The notes: a model not told the origin generated them from the letters alone. A stretch of DNA of 7,508 nt from Lachnospiraceae bacterium UBA7109 (GCA_002492335.1 DKYD01000018.1:13125-20632), one strand, 5' to 3'. Shown: positions 1-6,152, counted from the stretch's first letter. Numbers and translations are program-made.

Positions 1-115
1 GAATAGAACGGCCGATGACACAAAGCAGGAGAGTCATTGCCGAGAAGATGAATTTCTCCATCGCATTCATATAGCGCAGCTTCGAAGTATAACAGAGCTT
101 ATCTATGGTAATCAT
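1..115 (-). CDS. cbiQ: CbiQ-type ECF cobalt transporter transmembrane protein, N-terminal fragment
   Basis: Only the first 38 codons are inside the window; the gene runs off the left edge. It starts at ATG 115 and overlaps the cbiN stop codon by four bases (ATGA, 112-115), the usual sign of translational coupling. The visible residues read MITIDKLCYTSKLRYMNAME, followed by KFIFSAMTLLLCV, which begins a hydrophobic stretch. The Asp-Lys near the start, the short polar segment, and then a Lys leading into a membrane helix match the N-terminus of CbiQ/EcfT proteins. CbiQ is the energy-coupling membrane subunit that links the CbiM/CbiN substrate module to the CbiO ATPase. The assignment rests on gene order (cbiM-cbiN-cbiQ) as much as on the short sequence. 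The rest of the gene, including the Ala-Arg-Gly coupling motifs, cannot be checked here. Confidence 0.86.
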   Translation of the reverse strand, partial: MITIDKLCYTSKLRYMNAMEKFIFSAMTLLLCVIGRSI

Positions 116-432
116 AATGCCTCGTCTTCCCCGGATAATTTTTTGCGTTCATACATTCTTCCTATACAGAAAGCCAGGATCCCTACGCCGATACCAGTCT
201 GTACACAGAAGATCAGGCTTTCTACTTCACCCGGAAGTTCACCGTTTAACAGCGTTTCAAGAACAGGGGTAAACCAGGGAGTGTATTCACCCTGAATCTC
301 TTCTACCATTACGCTCCCGGCGTCGTCAGATCCTCCGAACTCAGCCCCTTTTAATGCGAATAAGGGAATAATTGCGATTAATATAGATGCAATAATAAGC
401 GCTGCAATCATTTTTTTGTTTTTCTTTTCCAT
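112..432 (-). CDS. cbiN: Cobalt ECF transporter accessory subunit CbiN
   Basis: A small membrane protein of 106 residues (107 if the upstream GTG at 435 is used). It has an N-terminal membrane helix (about residues 8-27), an extracytoplasmic loop, and a second helix (about 71-92). Family signatures are visible: EFGGSDDAG just after the first helix, YTPWFTPV in the loop, and EVESLIFCVQTGIGVG entering the second helix. CbiN associates with CbiM and is needed for cobalt loading in CbiMNQO transporters; it has no ATPase or permease fold of its own. A strong AGGAGG (443-448) lies 10 bases from ATG 432 and 7 from the in-frame GTG 435, so either start is possible; I chose ATG. The gene sits five bases after cbiM and overlaps cbiQ by four, so all three belong to one transcript under the cobalamin riboswitch. 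Confidence 0.93.
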   Translation of the reverse strand: MEKKNKKMIAALIIASILIAIIPLFALKGAEFGGSDDAGSVMVEEIQGEYTPWFTPVLETLLNGELPGEVESLIFCVQTGIGVGILAFCIGRMYERKKLSGEDEAL

Positions 433-437
433 CACTT

Positions 438-1184
438 TTATGCCTCCTTTTTATATCCGATAAGTTTTAATTCTGCTCCTGCAAAGGATTCCAGGCAGAT
501 AATAACTGCCGTTGTCAGGAGACCCTCTACGATTGCAAGAGGTACCTGCGTGGGAGCGAATACGCTGAGAAATTTTGCGGTGGAGGCAAGCACACCGCCG
601 GCTTCAGACGGGTATGCGAGCGCAAGCTGAACACTGGTCACGCAGTAAGTAAACAGGTCGCCCAGGGCGGCGGCGAGAAATACGGATACCAGATGATTTA
701 CTTTACATTTCTGACAGAGTTTATAAAGTATATATGTAACAACTGGTCCGGCAATTGCCATAGAAAATGTATTGGCTCCCAGTGTAGTAAGACCGCCGTG
801 TGCCAGAAGAATTGCCTGGAATATAAGGACAATGATTCCAAGGATACTGACTGTGCAGGGACCGAATAAAATGGCGCCAAGCCCCGTTCCGGTCATATGC
901 GAGCAGCTTCCTGTTACGGAAGGAATCTTTAGTGATGAGATTACGAAGATAAACGCCCCTGCCATGGCAAGCAGAGTAAGAGATCTCCGGTTTTCATTCA
1001 AGGTTTTACGGATTTTTAAAAATCCTGCTGCAAGGAAGGGGAGAGATAATACGCCCCATGCGATACAATAAGTTCCCGGAAGATAACCTTCCATGATGTG
1101 CATTGCGTTCGCCGCCGGGTAAATTCCAAATGCGATGGAACAGACAGCGATTGCTGCAATCAGTTTCTTTTGTTTTTGAGTCAT
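438..1184 (-). CDS. cbiM: Cobalt ECF transporter substrate-capture protein CbiM
   Basis: A 248-residue integral membrane protein, the metal-binding S component of a cobalt ECF importer. Residues 1-27 look like a cleavable signal peptide: a Lys-rich start, a hydrophobic core, then ANA before MHIMEGYLP. In CbiM/NikM proteins the mature N-terminus begins Met-His, and its amino group and His2 are metal ligands; here these would be Met28 and His29. A further conserved His lies in SCSHMTGTGLGA (His96), with FGPC just after it. Several hydrophobic segments follow, including GDLFTYCVTSVQLALAYP and the terminal PLAIVEGLLT segment typical of the family. An AGGAGGA at 1191-1197 lies six bases from ATG 1184. 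The Met-His site and the cobalamin riboswitch upstream favour cobalt over nickel. The gene is first in the cbiM-cbiN-cbiQ operon. Confidence 0.96.
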   Translation of the reverse strand: MTQKQKKLIAAIAVCSIAFGIYPAANAMHIMEGYLPGTYCIAWGVLSLPFLAAGFLKIRKTLNENRRSLTLLAMAGAFIFVISSLKIPSVTGSCSHMTGTGLGAILFGPCTVSILGIIVLIFQAILLAHGGLTTLGANTFSMAIAGPVVTYILYKLCQKCKVNHLVSVFLAAALGDLFTYCVTSVQLALAYPSEAGGVLASTAKFLSVFAPTQVPLAIVEGLLTTAVIICLESFAGAELKLIGYKKEA

Positions 1185-1235
1185 GATAACTCCTCCTTTA
1201 GATTGATATTGGATACAGACCTTTTTTGTATCTGC

Positions 1236-1273
1236 ACAAAAATAACACCTGGCTATCCTGCGTAACCACGTGT
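1236..1273 (-). terminator. Intrinsic terminator in the riboswitch expression platform
   Basis: On the minus-strand transcript, bases 1273 to 1245 form a long hairpin. The arms ACACGTGGTTA and TAGCCAGGTGT pair over ten positions with one G-G mismatch and one G-U pair, around the loop CGCAGGA. The transcript then reads TATTTTTG, a good U tract. The hairpin begins about ten bases after the aptamer closes and lies about 50 bases before the cbiM start. This suggests the riboswitch controls transcription elongation into cbiMNQ, with ligand-bound RNA terminating. I could not identify a clear competing antiterminator by eye. Confidence 0.8.
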
Positions 1274-1280
1274 GAACTGT

Positions 1281-1482
1281 ATGAAGCGGGTAGGTCTTCT
1301 GACTTAAGAATCACTGTGTATGCTTCGCCTTCCCGGTTTCCCAGTGACATCTATGAAGCATCACTCCTCTAATACAGCGGCGCGACCGTGTGGGAATCTC
1401 ACCCATCTTGTCTGTTACCCCGCGTGTTTCTTTTGCAAAATAGTATATTTCCGCAAAAAAACAGGCAGGCACCTCGCTACAT
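1281..1482 (-). promoter_or_regulatory. Cobalamin (B12) riboswitch aptamer upstream of cbiM
   Basis: Read on the minus strand, the leader carries the conserved cobalamin riboswitch blocks in order. First comes AGCGAGGTGCC (near 1478-1468), whose AGCG pairs with CGCT at 1288-1285 to close the element. Next is the P5 hairpin GGGTGAGATTCCC (1404-1392), followed by GTCGCGCCGCTGT (1386-1374). Then comes GTCACTGGG (1348-1340), matching the GCCACTG block, and a GGGAAGG block (near 1335-1329). Last is the B12 box AAGTCAGAAGACCTACC (about 1305-1289). Spacing and order fit the family well. By analogy with other B12 riboswitches before cobalt transporters, high cobalamin should reduce cbiMNQ expression. 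Exact ends are approximate. Whether it prefers adenosyl-, methyl- or hydroxocobalamin cannot be told here. Confidence 0.95.
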
Positions 1483-1495
1483 TCAATCTTTTCTT

Positions 1496-1524
1496 ATCAT
1501 ACAACGGCAGGGAAGGGATGTCAA
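1496..1524 (-). promoter_or_regulatory. Sigma-A-type promoter of the cbiMNQ leader
   Basis: On the minus strand a perfect -35 box TTGACA (1524-1519) is followed after exactly 17 bases by TATGAT (1501-1496), one mismatch from the -10 consensus. Transcription would start near 1489, a few bases before the first conserved riboswitch segment, so the whole aptamer would be transcribed. The near-consensus match suggests strong transcription controlled mainly by the riboswitch. Confidence 0.85.
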
Positions 1525-1560
1525 TTAAGATGCAGTTTTTTTAGCTAAAATAAAATATCA

Positions 1561-1590
1561 TCACATAATTTGTGTTATCTATGATATACT
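1561..1590 (+). promoter_or_regulatory. Candidate extended -10 promoter of the AEC gene and downstream operon
   Basis: TATACT at 1585-1590 is preceded by TG with one base between (1582-1583), an extended -10 element. The -35 region (about 1561-1567) does not match TTGACA well. This is the best plus-strand promoter I see before the AEC gene at 1650, and it points away from the cbi promoter about 40 bases to its left. A direct repeat of CTATGA overlaps the -10 box (1579-1584 and 1589-1594). No clear promoter was found in the gaps at 2565-2625 or 3660-3715, so this one may serve the whole rightward gene run. Confidence 0.5.
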
Positions 1591-1649
1591 ATGAACGAAA
1601 AATATAAGTTTTCAGGTTCATAATAAAATAATAAAGGACAAATAAAAGT

Positions 1650-2564
1650 ATGATTATGTTAAAACAGATGACAATCCTGTTTCTTATTATGATGGTAGGA
1701 TTGTACGCCGGTAAAACGAATATTATTACAGAGGAAGCGAGTAAAAAATTATCGAGTCTTGTGGTTAACATAGCGAATCCTTGTTTTGTTGTGTGCAGTG
1801 TGCTTGGTGATACTCATATTGCAGGAGAAAAATTAGTATTAATGGCGCTGGCAGCAGTGGGGGTATATATTTGTCTGATCGTACTGGCTGTATTTGTGCC
1901 GCTGCTTTTAAAGGTTCCGGTGAACGTGCGGGGAACTTATAAGGTAATGTTGGTGTTTAATAATATAGGGTTCATGGGATTCCCGATTGTTTCCGGACTC
2001 TATGGCAGCGAAATGCTTCTGTATGTGGCTGTCTTTATGCTTCCATATAATATACTGATATACACTTATGGTATTTATGTGATGAGGAAGGATGGAGGAG
2101 AGAACGGAAAAATGAATGTTTCCGGACTTTTGAATCCGGGGGTGATCGCGGTACTTGCGGCATTTGTTATCTATATTTTCCAGCTGCATATACCGGAAGT
2201 GATCGCGGAAAGTATTACCATGATCAGTAATGTGACAGCTCCACTCAGTATGATGGTGATAGGCGCATCCTTCGCAGGCGCGGATTTTAAAAAGATGTTT
2301 GCGGACGGAAAGCTTCTTGTGTTTTCCCTGCTCAAACTCCTTGTGATTCCGGCTGCAGGCTATTTCCTTGTAAGGCTGTGGATACACGACCCGGTTATGC
2401 AGGGGATTATCCTGGTTATGCTTGGAACTCCGGTGGGAAGTATGGTCGCTATGATCGCATCTGAATATGGCGGGGACGTGGAGCTTGCGACAAAAGGAGT
2501 GACGTTGACGTCCCTGTTATCGGTGGGAACATTGTCGTTGTTATTTGTCGTACTTCATATCTAG
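1650..2564 (+). CDS. AEC-family (auxin efflux carrier-like) permease
   Basis: A 304-residue, very hydrophobic protein with about ten predicted membrane helices (roughly 5-22, 35-53, 63-88, 98-117, 122-143, 163-180, 190-210, 222-243, 250-270 and 285-303). It belongs to the AEC permease family, shown by NIANPCF in the second helix, FNNIGFMGFPIVSGLYG before and within the fourth, LNPGVIA, TAPLSMMVIGASFA, and a final GTPVGSMVAM segment. Length is typical. Bacterial members move organic acids or amino-acid-like anions in some cases, but the substrate cannot be read from sequence. An AAAGGA lies about 11 bases before ATG 1650; an in-frame ATG at 1656 is an alternative. The gene leads the rightward run, 61 bases before the nitroreductase gene, with no terminator between them. 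It could be co-transcribed with the tetrapyrrole genes, but a link to tetrapyrrole or cobalt transport is only inference. Confidence 0.9.
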   Translation: MIMLKQMTILFLIMMVGLYAGKTNIITEEASKKLSSLVVNIANPCFVVCSVLGDTHIAGEKLVLMALAAVGVYICLIVLAVFVPLLLKVPVNVRGTYKVMLVFNNIGFMGFPIVSGLYGSEMLLYVAVFMLPYNILIYTYGIYVMRKDGGENGKMNVSGLLNPGVIAVLAAFVIYIFQLHIPEVIAESITMISNVTAPLSMMVIGASFAGADFKKMFADGKLLVFSLLKLLVIPAAGYFLVRLWIHDPVMQGIILVMLGTPVGSMVAMIASEYGGDVELATKGVTLTSLLSVGTLSLLFVVLHI

Positions 2565-2625
2565 TGCGGGAGGGCGGATAGAAGAGGTTTATAAAATTTG
2601 AAAAAATCAGAGGAGGAAAATACGT

Positions 2626-3168
2626 ATGGAATTTCAAAAGGTAATTGAATCAAGAAGAAGTATGAGAAAATATAATCCGGAGAAAAAGGTATCCGAAGAG
2701 ATGATCAGGGAATTGATCGATGCGGCGATTCAGGCGCCGTCATGGAAGAACAGTCAGACAGCACGGTATTACTGTGTTTTGTCAGAGAAAATGCTGGAAA
2801 CGGTAAAGAGGGAGTGTCTGCCGGAATTTAATCAGAGAAATTGTAAAGACGCATCTGCGATCATTGTAACAGCCTATAAGATGAATAAAGCAGGGTTTGA
2901 GGCAGACCACGAGACGCCTACGAATGAGCTTGGCAATGGCTGGGGAATCTATGATCTGGGATTACATAACGAAAATCTGATATTGAAGGCAGCGGATCTT
3001 GGACTTGCGACGTTGATTATGGGAATCCGTAATGTGGATAAACTTCGTGAACTGCTGAATATTCCTGAGGAACAGCAGATTGTATCTGTGATTTCTGTCG
3101 GTTATCCGGCGGATGAGCCGAAGAGGCCGGTAAGGAAGAGCATTGACGATATAGCAGTATTTTGTTAG
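2626..3168 (+). CDS. Nitroreductase-family flavoprotein
   Basis: A 180-residue protein of the FMN-dependent nitroreductase superfamily. Visible features are the N-terminal phosphate-binding segment SRRSMRKYNP (residues 9-18), APSWKNSQTARYY (38-49), which lines the FMN site in the family, a variable middle part, and DLGLATLIMGIRN (124-136) followed by the VISVGYPADEPKRP strand-turn (155-168). No signal peptide or membrane helix is seen, so it should be cytosolic, probably a dimer using NAD(P)H. AGGAGG (2611-2616) sits nine bases before ATG 2626. The stop is 17 bases before the next gene, suggesting co-transcription with the tetrapyrrole genes. The superfamily also includes BluB, which makes the lower ligand of B12 using oxygen, but this protein is shorter and nothing I recognise as BluB-specific is present. 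The substrate is unknown. Confidence 0.88.
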   Translation: MEFQKVIESRRSMRKYNPEKKVSEEMIRELIDAAIQAPSWKNSQTARYYCVLSEKMLETVKRECLPEFNQRNCKDASAIIVTAYKMNKAGFEADHETPTNELGNGWGIYDLGLHNENLILKAADLGLATLIMGIRNVDKLRELLNIPEEQQIVSVISVGYPADEPKRPVRKSIDDIAVFC

Positions 3169-3185
3169 AAGAAAGGCGGCACAGG

Positions 3186-3659
3186 ATGACCAGGAAACCG
3201 TATTTTCCTATATTTACAGATATATCAGAATATAAGATTATCATAGTCGGAGGCGGAACAGTGGCACAAAGAAGGGTGGAAACCCTTCTTCATTTTGCGG
3301 AAGATATCACGGTCGTTGCTCCGGTTATAACAGAGGAACTCAGAGAATTCTGGAAGCAGAAGAGGATTGTATGGGTGGAAAAGAGTTATGAAAGCAAAAT
3401 GGATGAGATGCTTAAGTGTGCAGATATGGTGCTTGCGGCTACAGATGATCTAAGGTGTAATGAGCAGATTGTAAAGGTGTGCAGGAGCTGTGGAGTACTG
3501 GTAAATGCGTCACATAAAAAAGAGTTGTGTGATTTTTATTTTCCTGCTATTGTTGTAAAAGGAAATGCTGTTGCGGGAGTGACAGCAAGCGGCATGAATC
3601 ATATGCAGGCGAAATGTTTGAGGAAAAAAATTAATGATATAATGAATAAAGAAATATAA
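3186..3659 (+). CDS. Precorrin-2 dehydrogenase-like protein (CysG N-domain/Met8p/SirC family), short form
   Basis: This 157-residue protein is related to enzymes that oxidise precorrin-2 to sirohydrochlorin with NAD+. It opens with FPIFTDISEYKIIIVGGGTVAQRR (residues 7-30, quoted motif core IVGGGTVAQRR), the Rossmann dinucleotide-binding loop. LAATDD (83-88) is next, then VNASHKKELCDFYFPAI (106-122), the family's active-site segment. ATG 3186 is preferred because it follows AAAGG (3172-3176) at normal distance; an upstream TTG at 3162 would add eight Lys/Arg/Glu-rich residues. It ends just after the segment aligned with CysG residue 140 or so, so the helical dimerisation domain of CysG or SirC is largely missing. 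By my alignment CysG Asp104 falls on His110 and Ser128 on Ala134, so chelatase or even dehydrogenase activity is uncertain. The next gene makes its precursor pathway, and a siroheme or cobalamin role is the best inference. Confidence 0.85.
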   Translation: MTRKPYFPIFTDISEYKIIIVGGGTVAQRRVETLLHFAEDITVVAPVITEELREFWKQKRIVWVEKSYESKMDEMLKCADMVLAATDDLRCNEQIVKVCRSCGVLVNASHKKELCDFYFPAIVVKGNAVAGVTASGMNHMQAKCLRKKINDIMNKEI

Positions 3660-3662
3660 TAA

Positions 3663-3685
3663 TTTCTGTATTTGCTATATAGAAA
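3663..3685 (+). other. Intercistronic hairpin before hemC
   Basis: TTTCTGTAT and ATATAGAAA pair over nine positions (one G-U) around the loop TTGCT. It lies in the 56-base gap between the precorrin-2 dehydrogenase-like gene and hemC, the largest gap inside the tetrapyrrole cluster. The stem is AT-rich and lacks a following T run, so it is unlikely to be an efficient terminator. It might affect mRNA processing or stability, or be chance. Confidence 0.4.
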
Positions 3686-3715
3686 CATAATAATTTACAG
3701 GGTAGTGAGAAGCGG

Positions 3716-4651
3716 ATGGACAGAAAGATAAAAATCGGCAGCAGAAAAAGTCGGCTTGCCGTGATACAGACAGAAAAATTAATACAATATATTGAAGAAA
3801 ATTTTCAGGAGCTTAAGACAGAACTTGTTACTATGGAGACGACAGGTGATAAACGGCTGGACGTGACCCTGGATAAGATTGGCGGAAAAGGATTATTCGT
3901 AAAAGAATTAGACAGAGCATTGCTGGAAGGCAGGATTGATCTGTCTGTACATAGTCTGAAAGATATGCCCATGGAAGAGCAGGAGGCGATTCCAATCGTG
4001 GCATATTCACACCGGGAAGATGTAAGGGACGTTCTTGTTCTTCGAAAGGGTCTGGAAAAGTGGGATGGCCGGGGAGTTATCGGATGTTCTTCCTTTCGCC
4101 GGAGGATACAGGCAGAGAAGCTTTATCCGGACGCTGTGTTCCGGACGATCCGGGGAAATGTGACGACCAGACTTGAGAAGCTGGATGCAGGAGAATATGA
4201 TGCCCTTATTCTGGCTGCGGCAGGACTTAACAGACTTGGACTGGAAGGGCGCATCTATCGTTTTTTTTCTATTGAAGAGATTCTTCCGGCAGCAGGGCAG
4301 GGGATTCTGGCTGTGCAGGGAAGAAAGGGAGAAGATTATCAGTTTCTGGAAGGATTTGAGGAAAATGGGATTCGCAGAATTGCTGAGGCAGAGAGGGCTT
4401 TTGTTCGTTATTTAAATGGCGGATGTACGTCTCCGGTTGCCGCTTATGCATATATAGGTGAAAACAGGTTATGTCTGCGCGGATTATATTATATAGAAAA
4501 AACACGCAGTTATGTAATTGGATATAAGGAAGGACGTCCGGAGGAAGCCGGGCAGATTGGAATTGCACTTGCGAGAGAGATGCAGGAGACCTGTGGAAAA
4601 GAAGGTAAATCGGCGGAGACGGACATTTTGATACAGACGGCAGAGGTGTAG
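3716..4651 (+). CDS. hemC: Hydroxymethylbilane synthase (porphobilinogen deaminase)
   Basis: This cytosolic enzyme joins four porphobilinogen molecules into hydroxymethylbilane. The 311-residue length is normal. Motifs run in the expected order: IGSRKSRLAVIQT (7-19); TTGDKRLD with GGKGLFVKELDRALL (42-70); VHSLKDMP (78-85), whose Asp83 matches the catalytic Asp; CSSFRRRIQ (124-132) and RTIRGNVTTRL (143-153), which supply arginines that hold the growing chain; and LPAAGQG (190-196). NGGCTSP (234-240) places Cys237 as the attachment site for the dipyrromethane cofactor. The ATG is preceded by only a weak purine-rich stretch (GGTAGTGAG), unlike the strong sites of other genes here. It ends one base before the cobA-hemD start, so translation is probably coupled. 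A run of eight T (4261-4268) encodes part of RFFS. Confidence 0.97.
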   Translation: MDRKIKIGSRKSRLAVIQTEKLIQYIEENFQELKTELVTMETTGDKRLDVTLDKIGGKGLFVKELDRALLEGRIDLSVHSLKDMPMEEQEAIPIVAYSHREDVRDVLVLRKGLEKWDGRGVIGCSSFRRRIQAEKLYPDAVFRTIRGNVTTRLEKLDAGEYDALILAAAGLNRLGLEGRIYRFFSIEEILPAAGQGILAVQGRKGEDYQFLEGFEENGIRRIAEAERAFVRYLNGGCTSPVAAYAYIGENRLCLRGLYYIEKTRSYVIGYKEGRPEEAGQIGIALAREMQETCGKEGKSAETDILIQTAEV

Positions 4652-4652
4652 G

Positions 4653-6152
4653 ATGATGAGTGGGAAAGTATGGCTTGTGGGAGCAGGCCCCGGGGATGTG
4701 GAACTTCTGACCCTGAAGGCGGAAAAAGCGCTGAAGGAAGCAGAAGTGATCGTATATGATCATCTGGCCGGAAAGGATATTCTGGCGCGGTATAGTGAGG
4801 GAAAAGAGTTGATTTCTGTTGGAAAAATGGCCGGATATCATTCAGCCACGCAGGAAGAAATCAATCAGATTCTTGTCAGGGAGGCAAAAAAAGGGAAAAG
4901 CGTTGTGCGGCTGAAGGGAGGAGATCCTTTTCTTTTTGGCCGGGGAGGAGAGGAAATCGAGGTACTTGTAAAAGAACAGATTGCGTTTGAAGTTGTCCCG
5001 GGCGTCACTTCTGCGCTGGCGGTTCCGGCATATAATGGGATTCCGGTGACTCATAGAAATTATGCCTCATCTCTTCATATTATTACCGGTCATGCGAAAA
5101 AAGGACAGGAGACTTCTATTAATTATCAGGCGCTTGCAGCGCTTGGCGGAACTTTTGTCTTTCTCATGGGAGTGACGGCGCTTGAGAAGATTATGACAGG
5201 TCTTCTGGAGGCCGGGATGGATGAGCATATGCCTGCTGCAATTCTGCAGGAGGGTACGACTGCCGGACAGCGGAAGGTAGTGGCGACAGTTGGTACACTT
5301 GCCTCTGAAGCAGACAGGGCGCAGATCAAAGCGCCCGCGGTTATTATTGTAGGAGAGGTGTGTCGTTTATCAGACAGATTTGGATGGTATGAGAAGCTTC
5401 CTCTTATGGGAATGCGCATTCTTCTTACGAGACCGAAGGAAATGATTTCCTCTACCGCAGAGCGGTTAAGAGAAAAAGGGGCGGATGTGTTGGAGATTCC
5501 GGCAATTGAGACTGTGCCGCTCGAAAATGCTTTGTGGGATGTGACGGAGCAATTGTCTTCTTATGACTGGATCGTATTTACCAGTCAGGCAGGGGTTCGG
5601 ATTTTTTTTGAAGCGCTTCGGAAAGAGAAAAAAGATATCCGGCGTCTGTGGCATGCAAGGTTTGCCGTAATCGGCGAGGGAACAAGGGCGGCGCTTGAAA
5701 AGTACGGAATCTATGCGGATGTGATGCCGGAAGTTTATGACGGGGAATCCCTTGGCAGGGCGCTGGCAGAACAGGACATTGGCGGCAGGAGAATTTTGAT
5801 CCCGCGTGCCAGGGAGGGAAATAAAAATCTGGTTCCGATTTTAGAAGAAGCCGGCGCTGATGTGACAGACCTTCCTGTTTATCATACAGAATACCGGAAG
5901 TTTCCTGACATGCTGATTGAAAACGAGATCAAAAAAGGACGGGTTGACTGTGTTGTGTTTACCAGCAGTTCTACCGTAAAAGGATTTGCAGAAAGCGCCG
6001 GAGAAATTGATTATACGAAAATTATGGCCGCCTGCATTGGCAGAAAGACTGCTGAAACAGCAGAAAGTTATGGGATGCAGTGCAGGATTTCTGAGCAGGC
6101 AACGATTGACAGTTTATTAGAGCTTATAGAAAGGATTAAGAAGAATGATTAA
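4653..6152 (+). CDS. cobA-hemD: Fused uroporphyrinogen-III C-methyltransferase (CobA) and uroporphyrinogen-III synthase (HemD)
   Basis: A 499-residue two-domain protein. Residues 4-244 form the S-adenosylmethionine-dependent methyltransferase that turns uroporphyrinogen III into precorrin-2. It shows VWLVGAGPGDVELLTLKAEKAL, cut here to its core LVGAGPGD (8-15), VIVYDHL (32-38), RLKGGDPFLFGRGGEE (86-101), VVPGVTSALAVPAYNGIPVTHR around 114-135, and IITGH (143-147). Residues about 254-497 form uroporphyrinogen-III synthase, which cyclises hydroxymethylbilane with D-ring inversion; seen are ILLTRP (256-261), DWIVFTSQAGV (305-315), AVIGEGTRAALEKYGI (338-353), ILIPRA (381-386) and VVFTSSSTVKGF (434-445). 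The fusion passes product directly to its next enzyme and is common in Clostridia. ATG 4653 and 4656 are both possible; AGAGG at 4642-4646 suits either. It follows hemC by one base and overlaps hemB by eight. Confidence 0.97.
   Translation: MMSGKVWLVGAGPGDVELLTLKAEKALKEAEVIVYDHLAGKDILARYSEGKELISVGKMAGYHSATQEEINQILVREAKKGKSVVRLKGGDPFLFGRGGEEIEVLVKEQIAFEVVPGVTSALAVPAYNGIPVTHRNYASSLHIITGHAKKGQETSINYQALAALGGTFVFLMGVTALEKIMTGLLEAGMDEHMPAAILQEGTTAGQRKVVATVGTLASEADRAQIKAPAVIIVGEVCRLSDRFGWYEKLPLMGMRILLTRPKEMISSTAERLREKGADVLEIPAIETVPLENALWDVTEQLSSYDWIVFTSQAGVRIFFEALRKEKKDIRRLWHARFAVIGEGTRAALEKYGIYADVMPEVYDGESLGRALAEQDIGGRRILIPRAREGNKNLVPILEEAGADVTDLPVYHTEYRKFPDMLIENEIKKGRVDCVVFTSSSTVKGFAESAGEIDYTKIMAACIGRKTAETAESYGMQCRISEQATIDSLLELIERIKKND

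Noticed and set aside
1210..1234. Second small hairpin (GATAC/GTATC) between the terminator and cbiM
   Set aside because: Only five pairs with a long A-rich loop and no U tract; too weak to call a regulatory element.
1320..1544. Plus-strand open frame of 74 codons in the gap between cbiM and the AEC gene
   Set aside because: It lies over the minus-strand cobalamin riboswitch and its promoter, has no ribosome binding site worth noting, and its sequence looks like translated structured RNA.
1908..2387. Minus-strand open frame of 159 codons inside the AEC gene
   Set aside because: It is antisense to a clear membrane protein gene, rich in His, Ser and Arg, and resembles no protein family known to me.
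2590..2595. TATAAA before the nitroreductase gene as a promoter
   Set aside because: No reasonable -35 box lies 16-18 bases upstream; the AT-rich match is likely chance.
2626..3168. Nitroreductase-family gene as BluB (lower-ligand synthase for B12)
   Set aside because: The context is tempting, but the protein is shorter than BluB, matches general nitroreductase motifs, and BluB needs oxygen while the context suggests an anaerobe.
3162..3185. TTG at 3162 as start of the precorrin-2 dehydrogenase-like gene
   Set aside because: It would add eight charged residues not expected in the family and overlap the nitroreductase stop; ATG 3186 has a suitably spaced AAAGG.
4269..4841. Minus-strand open frame of 190 codons across the hemC/cobA-hemD junction
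   Set aside because: It is antisense to two well-recognised genes with intact motifs; composition is rich in Pro, His and Ser as expected for a shadow frame.
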